From assembly GCF_036327755.1 (NCBI RefSeq), contig NZ_CP109596.1, positions 4,216,001-4,280,000 on the forward strand: DNA of 64,000 nucleotides. Direction: 5' to 3'. A program made the position numbers and the translations under genes. The first letter of the stretch is position 1. Every line of letters begins with the position of its first letter. Under the pieces are notes generated by a model. It did no database searches. It saw nothing but the letters and a program-made list of their open reading frames with translations, and was not told the origin of the DNA. Of the stretch, positions 26,222 to 34,644 are shown in pieces. The DNA is from Nocardia sp. NBC_01503. Lineage in GTDB: Bacteria > Actinomycetota > Actinomycetes > Mycobacteriales > Mycobacteriaceae.

Positions 26222-26547
26222 GCTGGGTCCGCACATGACGGATTCCGTTGCTTCGCACGCAGGGATGGGTCCCGGGTACCCCTGCCGTGCCAGGTCTGGT
26301 AGCCGCCCCGATGCTGCCCCCGGTACCGCCATCTCCTTCGCGGTCCATGGCCAGCGCCTGTGACTTCGAGGAATCCGCCGCGTGTGGATGCGAATCGAAG
26401 AGGGGCGCCACCAGCTCTCGACAGGTGACCTAGGTAGTCGCCTGTGAATCCCCAGACCGCGATAGCGGCGAAGAATGCGAACAGGGCAATGAGCGCCCAG
26501 ATATCCCAAGGTATTTCGGTACGGGTCGCTATGTCATCCGGTGACAT
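26170..26547 (-). CDS. Small membrane protein, possibly frameshifted
   Basis: The first 50 residues look real: a short head then IPWDIWALIALFAFFAAIAV, one membrane helix, followed by GDYLGHLSRAGGAPL. After about residue 50 this frame loses GC-rich third positions and gives a low-complexity basic tail, while the +1-shifted frame (GTG near 26411, encoding APLFDSHPHAADSSKSQALA) keeps them. A frameshift near 26410 or a real short protein are both possible. It overlaps the upstream small gene by 14 bases. Confidence 0.45.
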   Translation of the reverse strand: MSPDDIATRTEIPWDIWALIALFAFFAAIAVWGFTGDYLGHLSRAGGAPLRFASTRGGFLEVTGAGHGPRRRWRYRGQHRGGYQTWHGRGTRDPSLRAKQRNPSCADPAHIQSLDPATESTRSRS

Positions 26548-26725
26548 GATGTGCCCCTGGCATGACCTCGGCCACCGCCATCAGATGCAGCCGCTCTTTG
26601 ACCCGGCACCCCGGGCGGCCGCAGTCCCGATGTAGCTCACGCGCGATATCCGCTGTGGCAGGGTCCATTTCGCCGGGATCTACCTTGTGATGGAACAGCC
26701 TGGCTGGAATATCCCCACTCGTCAT
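26534..26725 (-). CDS. Small conserved-looking protein with CGRPGC motif
   Basis: 63 residues from ATG 26725: MTSGDIPARLFHHKVDPGEM, then ARELHRDCGRPGCRVKERLH and a short tail. The CGRPGCRVKERL block with two cysteines looks functional, and the codon pattern is coding-like. No domain recognised. It is divergent from the XRE regulator and overlaps the start of the small membrane protein gene, so the two are probably one transcription unit. Confidence 0.5.
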   Translation of the reverse strand: MTSGDIPARLFHHKVDPGEMDPATADIARELHRDCGRPGCRVKERLHLMAVAEVMPGAHHVTG

Positions 26726-26794
26726 CACAACCTCCGAAGTCGCCGCGATTGAGAAACCAACCCTGCGCCCCAAATGCTGTGGAACCGTTCTGAA

Positions 26795-26821
26795 TCGGAA
26801 GATGCGGATCGGATCTTCCGA
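26795..26821. promoter_or_regulatory. Inverted repeat upstream of the XRE gene
   Basis: TCGGAAGAT and its exact complement ATCTTCCGA are separated by nine bases. The right arm continues as CTTCCGAAAC, a ten-base word repeated at 26881. This is a plausible operator for the XRE protein between the divergent genes. Confidence 0.55.
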
Positions 26822-26880
26822 AACCCCAGGAGGCCTCCCGTTATCTGTGCGAACATCGATCCGGAATGGAAGGAAATGCT

Positions 26881-26895
26881 CTTCCGAAACGGAAG
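26881..26895. promoter_or_regulatory. Inverted repeat overlapping the XRE ribosome binding site
   Basis: CTTCCG, AAA, CGGAAG: perfect six-base arms ending at the GGAAGGAAG ribosome site of the XRE gene. It shares CTTCCGAAAC with the upstream inverted repeat, suggesting autoregulation. Confidence 0.5.
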
Positions 26896-26903
26896 GAAGC
26901 GCG

Positions 26904-27794
26904 ATGCCGAGTGTGGGTCAGACGCTGCCCCTCCATCAGCTCGGTCGCCGTCTCCGGGACTGGCGTGACGGTGCGGGCTACAGCTTGGAGCGTGCGGCAA
27001 GCATGGTGCCGGGAATGAGTCAGACCGCGCTACATCGGTTGGAGAAGGGGATGAAAGCGAAACCCAATCCCCGGGATGTCAGAGCGATCTGTGAACTCTA
27101 TGGTGTCCCAGAGGATCTCATCGATGGCGCTGTCGGGCTGGCAATGCAGGCCGCACAGAAGGATTGGTGGTGGCACGCTTACGGGGGTGACATCCCTGAA
27201 GATTTCGATGTGTATGTGGCTCAGGAAACCGCTGCGGAATCGATCTGCTCACACCAGCCGAACCTGATCCCCGGTCTCCTCCAAACACCAAGTTACGTCC
27301 TATCTCTCGCCCGGGAGTCGCTGCCGGACGCCGAGCCGCAGAAACTCGAACGAATCGTGGAGGTGAAGACACATCGAAAGGCGATTCTCACCCGGCCCAA
27401 ACCGGTAGTGATGGATGTGGTCATCAGCCAGGCCGCACTTCACCATCGGGTTGGTAGCGCCGCGATCATGGCCGCCCAGCTGCGGCATCTCACCGAAATG
27501 ACCGCTCTCCATCCCAACATCACTCTGCAGGTTCTGCCTTTCGAAGCGGGGTTCCCCGGCGGAGTCAGCATGCCGCCGTTCGTAATTCTCGACTTCGGTA
27601 GGGCTTCGGACGGGAGTCCGATCGAACCTCGCACCATCTTCTTGGAGAACGTAGTTGGCGGGATCTACCTCAGAAAGCCCGATGATGTGAGCTTCTACGA
27701 TCGGGCGTACGACAGGATCAAACAGGCAAGTCTCGACGCCAAGGCCAGTCAGACCCTGGTGACCCGAGTAGCGAAGGAGTACGACCGTGAGTAG
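26904..27794 (+). CDS. XRE regulator with DUF5753 ligand domain
   Basis: 296 residues. The N-terminal HTH runs LHQLGRRLRDWRDGAGYSLE then MSQTALHRLEKG. The C-terminal two thirds (EDFDVYVAQETAAESICSHQ, IPGLLQTPSYVLSL) match the DUF5753 domain of actinobacterial XRE proteins. These form pairs with small DUF397 proteins and control development or antibiotic production in Streptomyces. ATG 26904 follows GGAAGGAAG; an upstream ATG at 26802 lies within the inverted repeat. Overlaps the DUF397 gene by 8 bases. Confidence 0.9.
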   Translation: MPSVGQTLPLHQLGRRLRDWRDGAGYSLERAASMVPGMSQTALHRLEKGMKAKPNPRDVRAICELYGVPEDLIDGAVGLAMQAAQKDWWWHAYGGDIPEDFDVYVAQETAAESICSHQPNLIPGLLQTPSYVLSLARESLPDAEPQKLERIVEVKTHRKAILTRPKPVVMDVVISQAALHHRVGSAAIMAAQLRHLTEMTALHPNITLQVLPFEAGFPGGVSMPPFVILDFGRASDGSPIEPRTIFLENVVGGIYLRKPDDVSFYDRAYDRIKQASLDAKASQTLVTRVAKEYDRE

Positions 27795-27981
27795 CGAACT
27801 ATCCGGCGTGACGTGGTTCAAGAGCACATACAGCCAGGCTCAGGGTGAATGCGTCGAAGTCGCTCACCTCGAGTCGGGCGGGGTTGGTGTTCGCGACAGC
27901 AAGAATCCGGCCGGTCCCGCGCTCATCTTCTCTCAGGGTGATTGGAACGCGTTCCTTGCTGGGATCGTGTGCGGCGAGTGA
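27787..27981 (+). CDS. DUF397 small protein
   Basis: 64 residues. VTWFKSTYSQAQGECVEVAH and VRDSKNPAGPALIFSQGDWN are the DUF397 hallmarks. It overlaps the XRE gene and is translated with it. In the known BldB/WhiJ-type systems such small proteins modulate the paired XRE regulator, so this is probably its partner. Confidence 0.9.
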   Translation: MSSELSGVTWFKSTYSQAQGECVEVAHLESGGVGVRDSKNPAGPALIFSQGDWNAFLAGIVCGE

Positions 27982-28081
27982 ATTCGACCTTCCGCGCGCC
28001 ACGACCCCCGCGCCACTGCTAAGTTCTCAGCTGAACAATGGTCCAGTTCATCGTCGGGGTGTCGGTCGTAGGGGAAATGAC

Positions 28082-28957
28082 TTGAAGATCTCGCATGTCT
28101 TGGTGACGGTTGCCGCGCTCGCGGCAGTACTTCCGGTGGGGGTGGTACAGGCCGAACCGGCGGTGAACGAGTATGTGGCGCTGGGTGATTCATGGGCGGC
28201 CGATGCCACTTTGAGTCAGGTCACCACGGCGTTCACGCCGGTGAACTGTGTACAGAGCGTCCACAATTACGCGAAGCAGATCGCGGCGGCGCTGGCGGTG
28301 CCGGTCTTTCGCGATGCCACCTGCGGGGGTGCGGTCACCGCGAATATGACCGCTCCGCAGGCCACCGCGCTCGGCACCAATCCGCCGCAGTTCGACAGTC
28401 TGACCGTCACCACCGATCTGGTCACGCTCGAGATCGGCGGCAATGACGCGGATCTCGCCGCGACGGTAACGGATTGCGTGACAGTCGATCCCGCCGCGAC
28501 GCCGTGCCGGAACGAGATGATCGTGAACGGCGTCGATCGTATGTCGCAGAACATCGCGCGCGCCGAATCACGGGTTGCCGCGACCGTCGCGGGTATTCGG
28601 GAGCGTGCCCCGCACGCCCGCATCCTGCTGCTCGACTACTTCGAGGGCATCGGCACCACCGGCGGCTGCTTCCCGATGATCCCCATCTCCGATCCCGATG
28701 CGATCTGGTTGGGTAGCAAGCTCATCGAACTCCACGACATGCTCGCCCGAGTCGCGGCGAGCAGCGGCGTCGACTTCGTTGACACCTATAGCGGCAGTTC
28801 CGGACATGATGCCTGCCAGCCGGTCGGCACGCGCTGGGTGGAGGGGCTGATCCCGTTCTCCGGCACTCCGTTCGGTCTCGCGGTACCGTTCCACCCCAAT
28901 CAGTTGGGTGCGGATTACCAGGCCAGGCGGGTGCTCGAGGTGCTCGGCGCGCATTGA
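28082..28957 (+). CDS. Exported SGNH/GDSL-type lipase or esterase
   Basis: About 291 residues from TTG 28082, with AGGGGAA (28070-28076) upstream. A signal peptide (about 1-24) ends VVQAEP. The catalytic blocks are YVALGDSWAAD (Ser, block I), LEIGGNDADL (Asn, block III) and VPFHPNQLGADYQ (His, block V). Such actinobacterial enzymes are secreted esterases/lipases. It stands alone after the XRE/DUF397 pair. Confidence 0.85.
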   Translation: MKISHVLVTVAALAAVLPVGVVQAEPAVNEYVALGDSWAADATLSQVTTAFTPVNCVQSVHNYAKQIAAALAVPVFRDATCGGAVTANMTAPQATALGTNPPQFDSLTVTTDLVTLEIGGNDADLAATVTDCVTVDPAATPCRNEMIVNGVDRMSQNIARAESRVAATVAGIRERAPHARILLLDYFEGIGTTGGCFPMIPISDPDAIWLGSKLIELHDMLARVAASSGVDFVDTYSGSSGHDACQPVGTRWVEGLIPFSGTPFGLAVPFHPNQLGADYQARRVLEVLGAH

Positions 28958-29108
28958 GTTCGTGTCACCTTCGCGACACGCCCTACGTGTCATGTGACGA
29001 CACGCGGTTCAGGTCGCGGTAATCTCGGCGCGCGGCTAATTAGCGGCAACAGAGTTGCGGGGGCGGCTGGGATTGTGGCACGGAAGTGCGCGGTGGAAAG
29101 GGAGATTC

Positions 29109-29516
29109 ATGATCGCCCCCTACCTGAGGCTCGTCGGTGTTCTGGGTGGATGCGCGGCTGTGCTGGCGGGGTGTGCCCGGGCGGGTACACCGACCGCGGA
29201 GGTCGACGGCTCCGGCAAATCCGATTCGGCGCACAGCAGCACGGAAATGCAGCGCAGCGCGTTCGTCACCGGATGCGGTGGCACTCCGGTGGGCTGGCAA
29301 GCCACCGCGGTGGTGAGCAACCGGGATCAGGTCGAGCATCGGTACCTGGTGGTGATCAGCTTCCTGACGGTGGAGTCCACCGTCCTGGAGCGGACCAGCA
29401 CCGAGGTGACCGTGGCACCGGGCGCGACCCAGGACTTCACCACCGAGACCCGGCTCGATCCGGTCACTCGGCCGCAGAGCGTGCGCTGTGTACTGCGCGG
29501 TGTCGAACAGCTCTGA
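29109..29516 (+). CDS. Lipoprotein, hypothetical
   Basis: 135 residues. A lipobox LAGC at 19-22 follows a short hydrophobic helix, so the mature protein is lipid-anchored on the outside. The rest (GWQATAVVSNRDQVEHRYLV onward) looks like a small beta-sandwich of about 90 residues with three cysteines in total after the lipid cysteine or near it. No named family recognised. ATG 29109 follows AAAGGGAGA. Confidence 0.75.
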   Translation: MIAPYLRLVGVLGGCAAVLAGCARAGTPTAEVDGSGKSDSAHSSTEMQRSAFVTGCGGTPVGWQATAVVSNRDQVEHRYLVVISFLTVESTVLERTSTEVTVAPGATQDFTTETRLDPVTRPQSVRCVLRGVEQL

Positions 29517-29765
29517 GCCGCACGGTGGAGCAGTGTCGTGCCGCACATATGCGGGTGTCCCGAGCTCGGAAAGTTGCGCGCGCCGGGTGCTGTGCGCCTA
29601 CGATCGGACCGCCGGCCATGCTCGGTGGGCCGCACAAGTCGGAATTGCCAATAGTTCACTGACCAGTGCGTCGGTGGCGGTGTGAATTCTCCGGATGTGG
29701 ATTTGTCGGTGCCATGGGGCATGCTCTGTGCACGCTGATGTCCAACCGTCCGCCCGGAGAGTCCC

Positions 29766-30545
29766 ATGTCGTCCCGTAGCACCAAGCCACTGCCCTTGTC
29801 GGAGACAGAGATTCGGCAGATTGCCGAGCAGATCGATGCCGGCCGTCCGCCGATGGTGTGGTTCACGGCGGCAGCGGTCGGCGTACCGGAAGGCCGCTCC
29901 GGCAAGGTGATCTCGCTCGGTGATCCGTCCGAGGGTGATTTCCTGCAGGTGAAGCCGACCGGTTCCAAAGATGTGCTTTCGTTCGGCCCCACCGAGGTGA
30001 CCCTGACCAAACCGGCCCGGCAGCAGCCCGCCGCCGGTGCGAAACAGAAAACGGCAACCAGGAAGGACCCCAACGTGACGATGCCGTCGCCCGCGACCAT
30101 TGCCGCAACACCGCCGACCGCCCCCAGCACGCCGCCTGCTCCGAAACCGGAAACCGCACCCGTCGCTACCGATTCCAGCTCGTCAGCGGTGCAGCCGGAG
30201 GCCCCCAAGGCCGCCGCCAAACCCGCTGCCGGTGCCGCATCACGTCCGGCCCGCAATGCGGCCGCCGCGAAGAAGCCCAAGGACCCCGAGGTCGTGGTGA
30301 CCCTCAGCGGCACCGCCGACGGCGAATGGACCTTGGACGTCGTCAATGGCAAGAAGCGCACCATCAAGGGTCTGTCCGTACCCGGCTCGGCCGTATCGCA
30401 GGCGGCCAAGCTCCTGCATCCGGAGGTCGCCGAGGTGGTCGACGGTGTGCTCGAGGCGGTGCGACTGACCCAGCGTGCCAAGGTCGAGCAGCTACAGGCC
30501 GAACTCGAGAACGCTCGTCGACTCCTCGACGAACTGGCCGGTTAG
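29766..30545 (+). CDS. DUF6319-like protein with Ala/Pro-rich linker
   Basis: 259 residues. Residues 1-85 form a compact N-terminal domain (SETEIRQIAEQIDAGRPPMV). Residues 86-185 are a disordered Ala/Pro/Lys-rich linker. The C-terminal 75 residues end in a helix likely to be a coiled coil (AKVEQLQAELENARRLLDEL). I think this is the actinobacterial DUF6319 family but the name is from memory. A nucleic-acid-linked role would suit the basic linker; that is only inference. Its stop overlaps the opposing gene's stop. Confidence 0.65.
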   Translation: MSSRSTKPLPLSETEIRQIAEQIDAGRPPMVWFTAAAVGVPEGRSGKVISLGDPSEGDFLQVKPTGSKDVLSFGPTEVTLTKPARQQPAAGAKQKTATRKDPNVTMPSPATIAATPPTAPSTPPAPKPETAPVATDSSSSAVQPEAPKAAAKPAAGAASRPARNAAAAKKPKDPEVVVTLSGTADGEWTLDVVNGKKRTIKGLSVPGSAVSQAAKLLHPEVAEVVDGVLEAVRLTQRAKVEQLQAELENARRLLDELAG

Positions 30546-30988
30546 CCCTCGGCCGCAGGAGGTTCCGGCGCCGGGGCAGTGGGAACATTGCCCGGCCGGA
30601 ATCCCAGCGCGCGCATGAGGTTGTCCAGGCCGGCCGCCAGATCCGGGCCCATGCGCCCGATGCGGTCGCCCCAGCCCGCCGAACCGCTGTTCGGCGTACC
30701 CGAACCGGTGTATGGCCAATACGGGTTGGAACTGCCTGCGCCCGAACCGCTTCCGGCCGAGCCGGAGAGCGCCGCCGAGGCCGAGCCCGGATCCGCCGAG
30801 AGCGAGCCGGAGCCGGAGCCGGAGCCGAGCGCGATATCGCCGCCCGCCGGGGCTGCCTCGGTGGCCACCGGCGCTGTTTCGAGCTCGATCGGTGTCGCGT
30901 TCGCAACGCCCGCCGCGCCCATGGCGAGAGTGGCCGTAGCGGCTACGGTGGCGGTGAGTAGTCGATACCCACGTGTGGAAGAAATCAT
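30542..30988 (-). CDS. Exported Gly/Ser-rich hypothetical protein
   Basis: 148 residues. A signal peptide (MISSTRGYRLLTATVAATAT, cleavage after VANA) precedes a Gly-Ser-rich low-complexity section (about 54-95, many SGSGS units) and a short C-terminal helix (DLAAGLDNLMRALGF). Such proteins are common in the Nocardia envelope and are poorly characterised. The stops of this gene and the DUF6319-like gene overlap. Function unknown. Confidence 0.72.
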   Translation of the reverse strand: MISSTRGYRLLTATVAATATLAMGAAGVANATPIELETAPVATEAAPAGGDIALGSGSGSGSLSADPGSASAALSGSAGSGSGAGSSNPYWPYTGSGTPNSGSAGWGDRIGRMGPDLAAGLDNLMRALGFRPGNVPTAPAPEPPAAEG

Positions 30989-31029
30989 TGAAATACCCGA
31001 ATATCCGTGCGGTGACAGCGATTACGATG

Positions 31030-32583
31030 TCAGACCGCGGACTCCCGGTGCCACGTGCGCGGACCGGACTCCGGGTGGCCGTGCCTGAGATCGGCATGGA
31101 AAACGTACCCCAGCGAATATTCCTTCGCATGGTACATAGCCGAATCCGCTTCGCGCAGAAGCTCATACACCGTGGTATCGCCCCCGCGCGGGCCACTGCA
31201 GGCAATTCCGATGCTGGCCGCGATACGCACCTCGGCGGCGCTGAGTTCGAACGGTTCACCGAGGGTGGCCAATAGTCGCTCGGCGAGCAGCAGCGCCTGC
31301 TGTCGGCCGAGTGGGGCGAGCACCACGAATTCGTCACCGCCATAACGCGCGGCGGCGTCATCGCGTCGAATAATGCGCCGAATTCGTGCCGCCGCATTGG
31401 CGATCAGCTCATCGCCGACCGCATGCCCCCAATTGTCATTGACCCGTTTGAATCCGTCGAGATCGATGAAGAGCAGGGCGAGCGGCTGATCACCCCACCG
31501 GTCCCTATTACGATGCAGCGCCCGCAGCAGGGCGGCGCGGTTCAGGAGGCCGGTGAGCATATCGTGGTCCGCCTGGTACTGCGCGCGCCGTTCGCTGCGG
31601 GCGCTGCGTTCGATGGCGCGTTCGCTGCGTAGCAGCACGCCGCCGAGTAGTAGGGCGAAGAGTGAGGAAACCACCACGCGGTCCATGAGATCGAGGCTGG
31701 AGCCGACCACCGGTACGAGGGCGGCCACGATCATCACTATGGCGATGATGCTGGCGCGCTGGCGGGATCGATGCGCGTGGATATCGCGGGGCCCGCCGAG
31801 CACGACCATGGTGGGGTGCAGGGCCGCCGCGCCGATCAGCGTGTACGCGAGTTGTACCGGCATGAGCAGGATCTGGCGGCTCAGATCGGCCGATCCGGCC
31901 GTCTCCAGGTTGTAGCCGAGGTCGCCCGCCAGAATGACCAGCATGGCCAGATACACCAGGCGCAGTGAGGTTTCCGAGCGCGCGGAGGTGACCACCGAAT
32001 GCGCGACAACGGTCAGCAGCAGGGCGTCGATCACCGGATAGGTGATGGCGGTGGCGGTGGTGAAATTGAAGCCGTGCGCTCGATGCAGAATGGGTGAGAT
32101 CAGGAAGGTCCAGGACAGCAGCGCCGCACCGAGTCCGATCAGGCCGGAGTCCAGCAGTAGATCGTGATCGGTGCTGTTCTGTCGCGGCCGCAGCCAGAGC
32201 ACGGCGGCCGCGCCGATACAGCAGTAGCCGCCGAGGGTGAACAGATCATCGAAGGGGTGCTGATGCCAGTCGGTGACCTCGCGCAGGGTGGTGCCGATGG
32301 TGAATTGCACGGCCGAGGCCGAGAGCAGATACCAGGGCAGGGGGAATTGCGGCCGGAATCGGTGCACGCCCGCACCGATCATGACCAGTGCGATACCGAC
32401 CGATGCGTAGAGGGTGATCAGTGCCATCATGCGGTTGTCGACCACCAAGGGCAGTGCCAGAATCAGCACCCCGCAGCTGAACCCCAATGAACGCCAACAG
32501 ACTCGTAACCGTCTACCGGGCCGACCGGCCGGTTGTTCGTCTGTGCCCACCAGCCCCCCTTGTCCGCTCCGTCCCCAATGCAT
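31030..32583 (-). CDS. Membrane diguanylate cyclase (GGDEF)
   Basis: About 517 residues. The N-terminal 330 residues hold eight or nine membrane helices; the C-terminal GGDEF domain (about 345-510) has the intact YGGDEFVVLA. RRDD five residues before it is the RxxD inhibitory site, so product feedback is expected. The enzyme should make cyclic di-GMP from GTP. The start is uncertain: ATG 32583 is used, GTG 32550 has a better ribosome site, and GTG 32652 is the longest. No EAL domain is attached. Divergent from galK. Confidence 0.87.
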   Translation of the reverse strand: MHWGRSGQGGLVGTDEQPAGRPGRRLRVCWRSLGFSCGVLILALPLVVDNRMMALITLYASVGIALVMIGAGVHRFRPQFPLPWYLLSASAVQFTIGTTLREVTDWHQHPFDDLFTLGGYCCIGAAAVLWLRPRQNSTDHDLLLDSGLIGLGAALLSWTFLISPILHRAHGFNFTTATAITYPVIDALLLTVVAHSVVTSARSETSLRLVYLAMLVILAGDLGYNLETAGSADLSRQILLMPVQLAYTLIGAAALHPTMVVLGGPRDIHAHRSRQRASIIAIVMIVAALVPVVGSSLDLMDRVVVSSLFALLLGGVLLRSERAIERSARSERRAQYQADHDMLTGLLNRAALLRALHRNRDRWGDQPLALLFIDLDGFKRVNDNWGHAVGDELIANAAARIRRIIRRDDAAARYGGDEFVVLAPLGRQQALLLAERLLATLGEPFELSAAEVRIAASIGIACSGPRGGDTTVYELLREADSAMYHAKEYSLGYVFHADLRHGHPESGPRTWHRESAV

Positions 32584-32895
32584 CTGCTTCTTCGAGACCG
32601 TGCCAATCGGTCTGTAATCGCCTGTGCTACCACGGATCACGAGTGGATCCACTGGCCCCGAACACGGCGATCACGAACCGAGTGTTGTACGAGCATAGGT
32701 CCCAGCCGGCGGCGGCAGTATCCACGGGGGAGAGGCGCTGCCATCGAGATCTGGGCAACCGAGTCGATCATGGCACGAAATGTCGCATCGCGTACGGGAG
32801 TCCGATGAACCCGCAGGATCGCGGGGCGCTTGACTCGCTATGCTCCCTGCTGATCGAACCCGACGTACCGCACGACTCTCCGGAGGGGAGCTGAA

Positions 32896-34020
32896 GTGGC
32901 CGGATCCCTCGAGAGATCCAAGGCCGGGCGCTGGCTCGCTCCCGGACGGGTCAATCTCATCGGTGAGCACACCGATTACAACGACGGCTACGTCCTGCCA
33001 CTCGCGCTGCCGATGGGCGTGACCTGCACCGCGGCTGTGCGCCCGGACGGGAAGGTGCGGCTGCGCTCGCGACAGGCCCCCAGCGATGAGGTCGAGATCG
33101 CGCTCTCCGCGCTGGCCGCCGCTGGCTGGTCCGAATTGCCCACCTGGGCGCATTATCCGCTCGGCGTGATCCGCGAGTTCGTGCGCCGCGGTCACGAGTT
33201 GCCCGGTGCCGAACTCGAATTGGACGGTGACCTGCCCATGGGCGCGGGGCTCTCCTCCTCGGCGGCGCTGTCCTGTGCGGTGGCCATCGCACTGCGGGAT
33301 CTGTTCGCGCCCAGCGTCTCCGCCGCCGAGATCATCGATATGGCGCGCACGGCGGAGAACGTCTACGTGGGTGTGCCCACCGGAATCCTGGATCAATCCG
33401 CGGCCATGCTCTGCACCGCCGGGCATGTGCTGTTCCTGGATGTGCGCAGCCGGGCGTACGAGCAGATCCCGTTCGATCTGAAGCGATTCGGATTGAGCCT
33501 GCTGGTCTTCGACACCGGCAGTCCGCATCGACTGGTCGATGGTGAGTACACCAAGCGGCGCGCCGAATGTGCCACGGCCGCCGGTGAACTCGGCGTGCCC
33601 TTCCTGCGGGATGCGACCGGCGGCGAGGTGGACCGGCTCTCGGACCCGGTGCTGCGCCGTCGCGCTCGGCATGTGGTGTCCGAGAACGCCCGGGTGCTGC
33701 GCGTAGCCGAAAGATTGCGTGGTGGTGCTGATCCGCGCTCGATCGGTCCCGACCTGTCCGCCGGGCACGCCTCACTCCGGGACGATTTCGAGGTCTCCGC
33801 ACCGCAACTCGATACCGCGGTGGCGGCCGCGTTGGTCGCCGGGGCCTACGGGGCGCGCATGGTCGGCGGTGGTTTCGGCGGCAGCATAATCGCGCTGGTG
33901 GATTCCGAGCGGACCGATAGGGTCGTCGCCACGGTCCGAGATGCCTTCGCACGCAGGCGTTTCGCCGCGCCCCGCAGTTTCGCGGTGACCCCTGCGGCGG
34001 GAGCGCGCCGGATCGAATAG
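32896..34020 (+). CDS. galK: Galactokinase
   Basis: 374 residues, GHMP kinase family. GRVNLIGEHTDYNDGYVLP (18-35) is the galactokinase signature, LPMGAGLSSSAALSCA the ATP-binding loop, and GARMVGGGFGGS motif 3; GILDQSAA has the catalytic Asp. It phosphorylates galactose to galactose-1-phosphate in the Leloir pathway. GTG 32896 follows GGGGAG. No galT or galE is adjacent; the next genes are a globin and a sodium:solute symporter that could bring in the sugar. Confidence 0.95.
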   Translation: MAGSLERSKAGRWLAPGRVNLIGEHTDYNDGYVLPLALPMGVTCTAAVRPDGKVRLRSRQAPSDEVEIALSALAAAGWSELPTWAHYPLGVIREFVRRGHELPGAELELDGDLPMGAGLSSSAALSCAVAIALRDLFAPSVSAAEIIDMARTAENVYVGVPTGILDQSAAMLCTAGHVLFLDVRSRAYEQIPFDLKRFGLSLLVFDTGSPHRLVDGEYTKRRAECATAAGELGVPFLRDATGGEVDRLSDPVLRRRARHVVSENARVLRVAERLRGGADPRSIGPDLSAGHASLRDDFEVSAPQLDTAVAAALVAGAYGARMVGGGFGGSIIALVDSERTDRVVATVRDAFARRRFAAPRSFAVTPAAGARRIE

Positions 34021-34094
34021 CGCACGCTCGCCGCTGTCCGGGATTAGCCTGAATACCGGTCAGATCCACTCGCATACCAGGAACGAGCGAGCCC

Positions 34095-34526
34095 ATGGAG
34101 AGCCTGTACGAATTCGCCGGTGGCGATGAGGCCCTGCACCGCCTGGAGGAGATCTTCTACGACAAGGCACTGGCCGACCCCGTGCTGAGTCAGGTCTTTC
34201 CCGAACGCCGGCCCACCCACGTCGATCATCTGACCTGGTTCACCGCCGAATCCTTCGGTGGCCCAGGCCGTTTCAGCCGCGAACTGGGATTCGCGTACCT
34301 CATCGACCGGCATCGCGGCCTGAAGATCACCGATGAGCAGCGGCAACGCTTCGTCGAGGTTTATCTGGAATCCCTGGACGAGGCGGGTCTGCCCGCCGAT
34401 GAGAAGTTCCGCGAAGCCGTGCGTCAGCATGTCGAGTTCGGTGCGCGGGTCGCACAGCAGAACTCGCATGCGGAAACCGACGAGCAACTTCATCCATTGC
34501 GTGAGGTACCGCATTGGACCTGGTAA
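34095..34526 (+). CDS. Truncated haemoglobin, group II-like
   Basis: 143 residues. The N-terminal EFAGGDEALHRLEEIFYDKA and VDHLTWFTAESFGGPGRF follow group II (TrHbO) globins; the proximal His is in DRHRGLKITDEQR. By alignment with RHAPFRIGPAERDAW of classical members, the conserved TrpG8 appears to be Phe here, an unusual change in the distal pocket. The protein should bind haem and O2 or NO. Lies 74 bases after galK and 118 before the symporter. Confidence 0.85.
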   Translation: MESLYEFAGGDEALHRLEEIFYDKALADPVLSQVFPERRPTHVDHLTWFTAESFGGPGRFSRELGFAYLIDRHRGLKITDEQRQRFVEVYLESLDEAGLPADEKFREAVRQHVEFGARVAQQNSHAETDEQLHPLREVPHWTW

Positions 34527-34644
34527 TCAACGAACACGAGTAATTGCCGGGCCGCGCCTCCCAGGCGTCAGCGAACACCCCGCTAGTATTGCGCGCTACA
34601 GTCGTGCCCGCGTCATCTCGTGATCTTCTCGACAGGAGAGCCGT

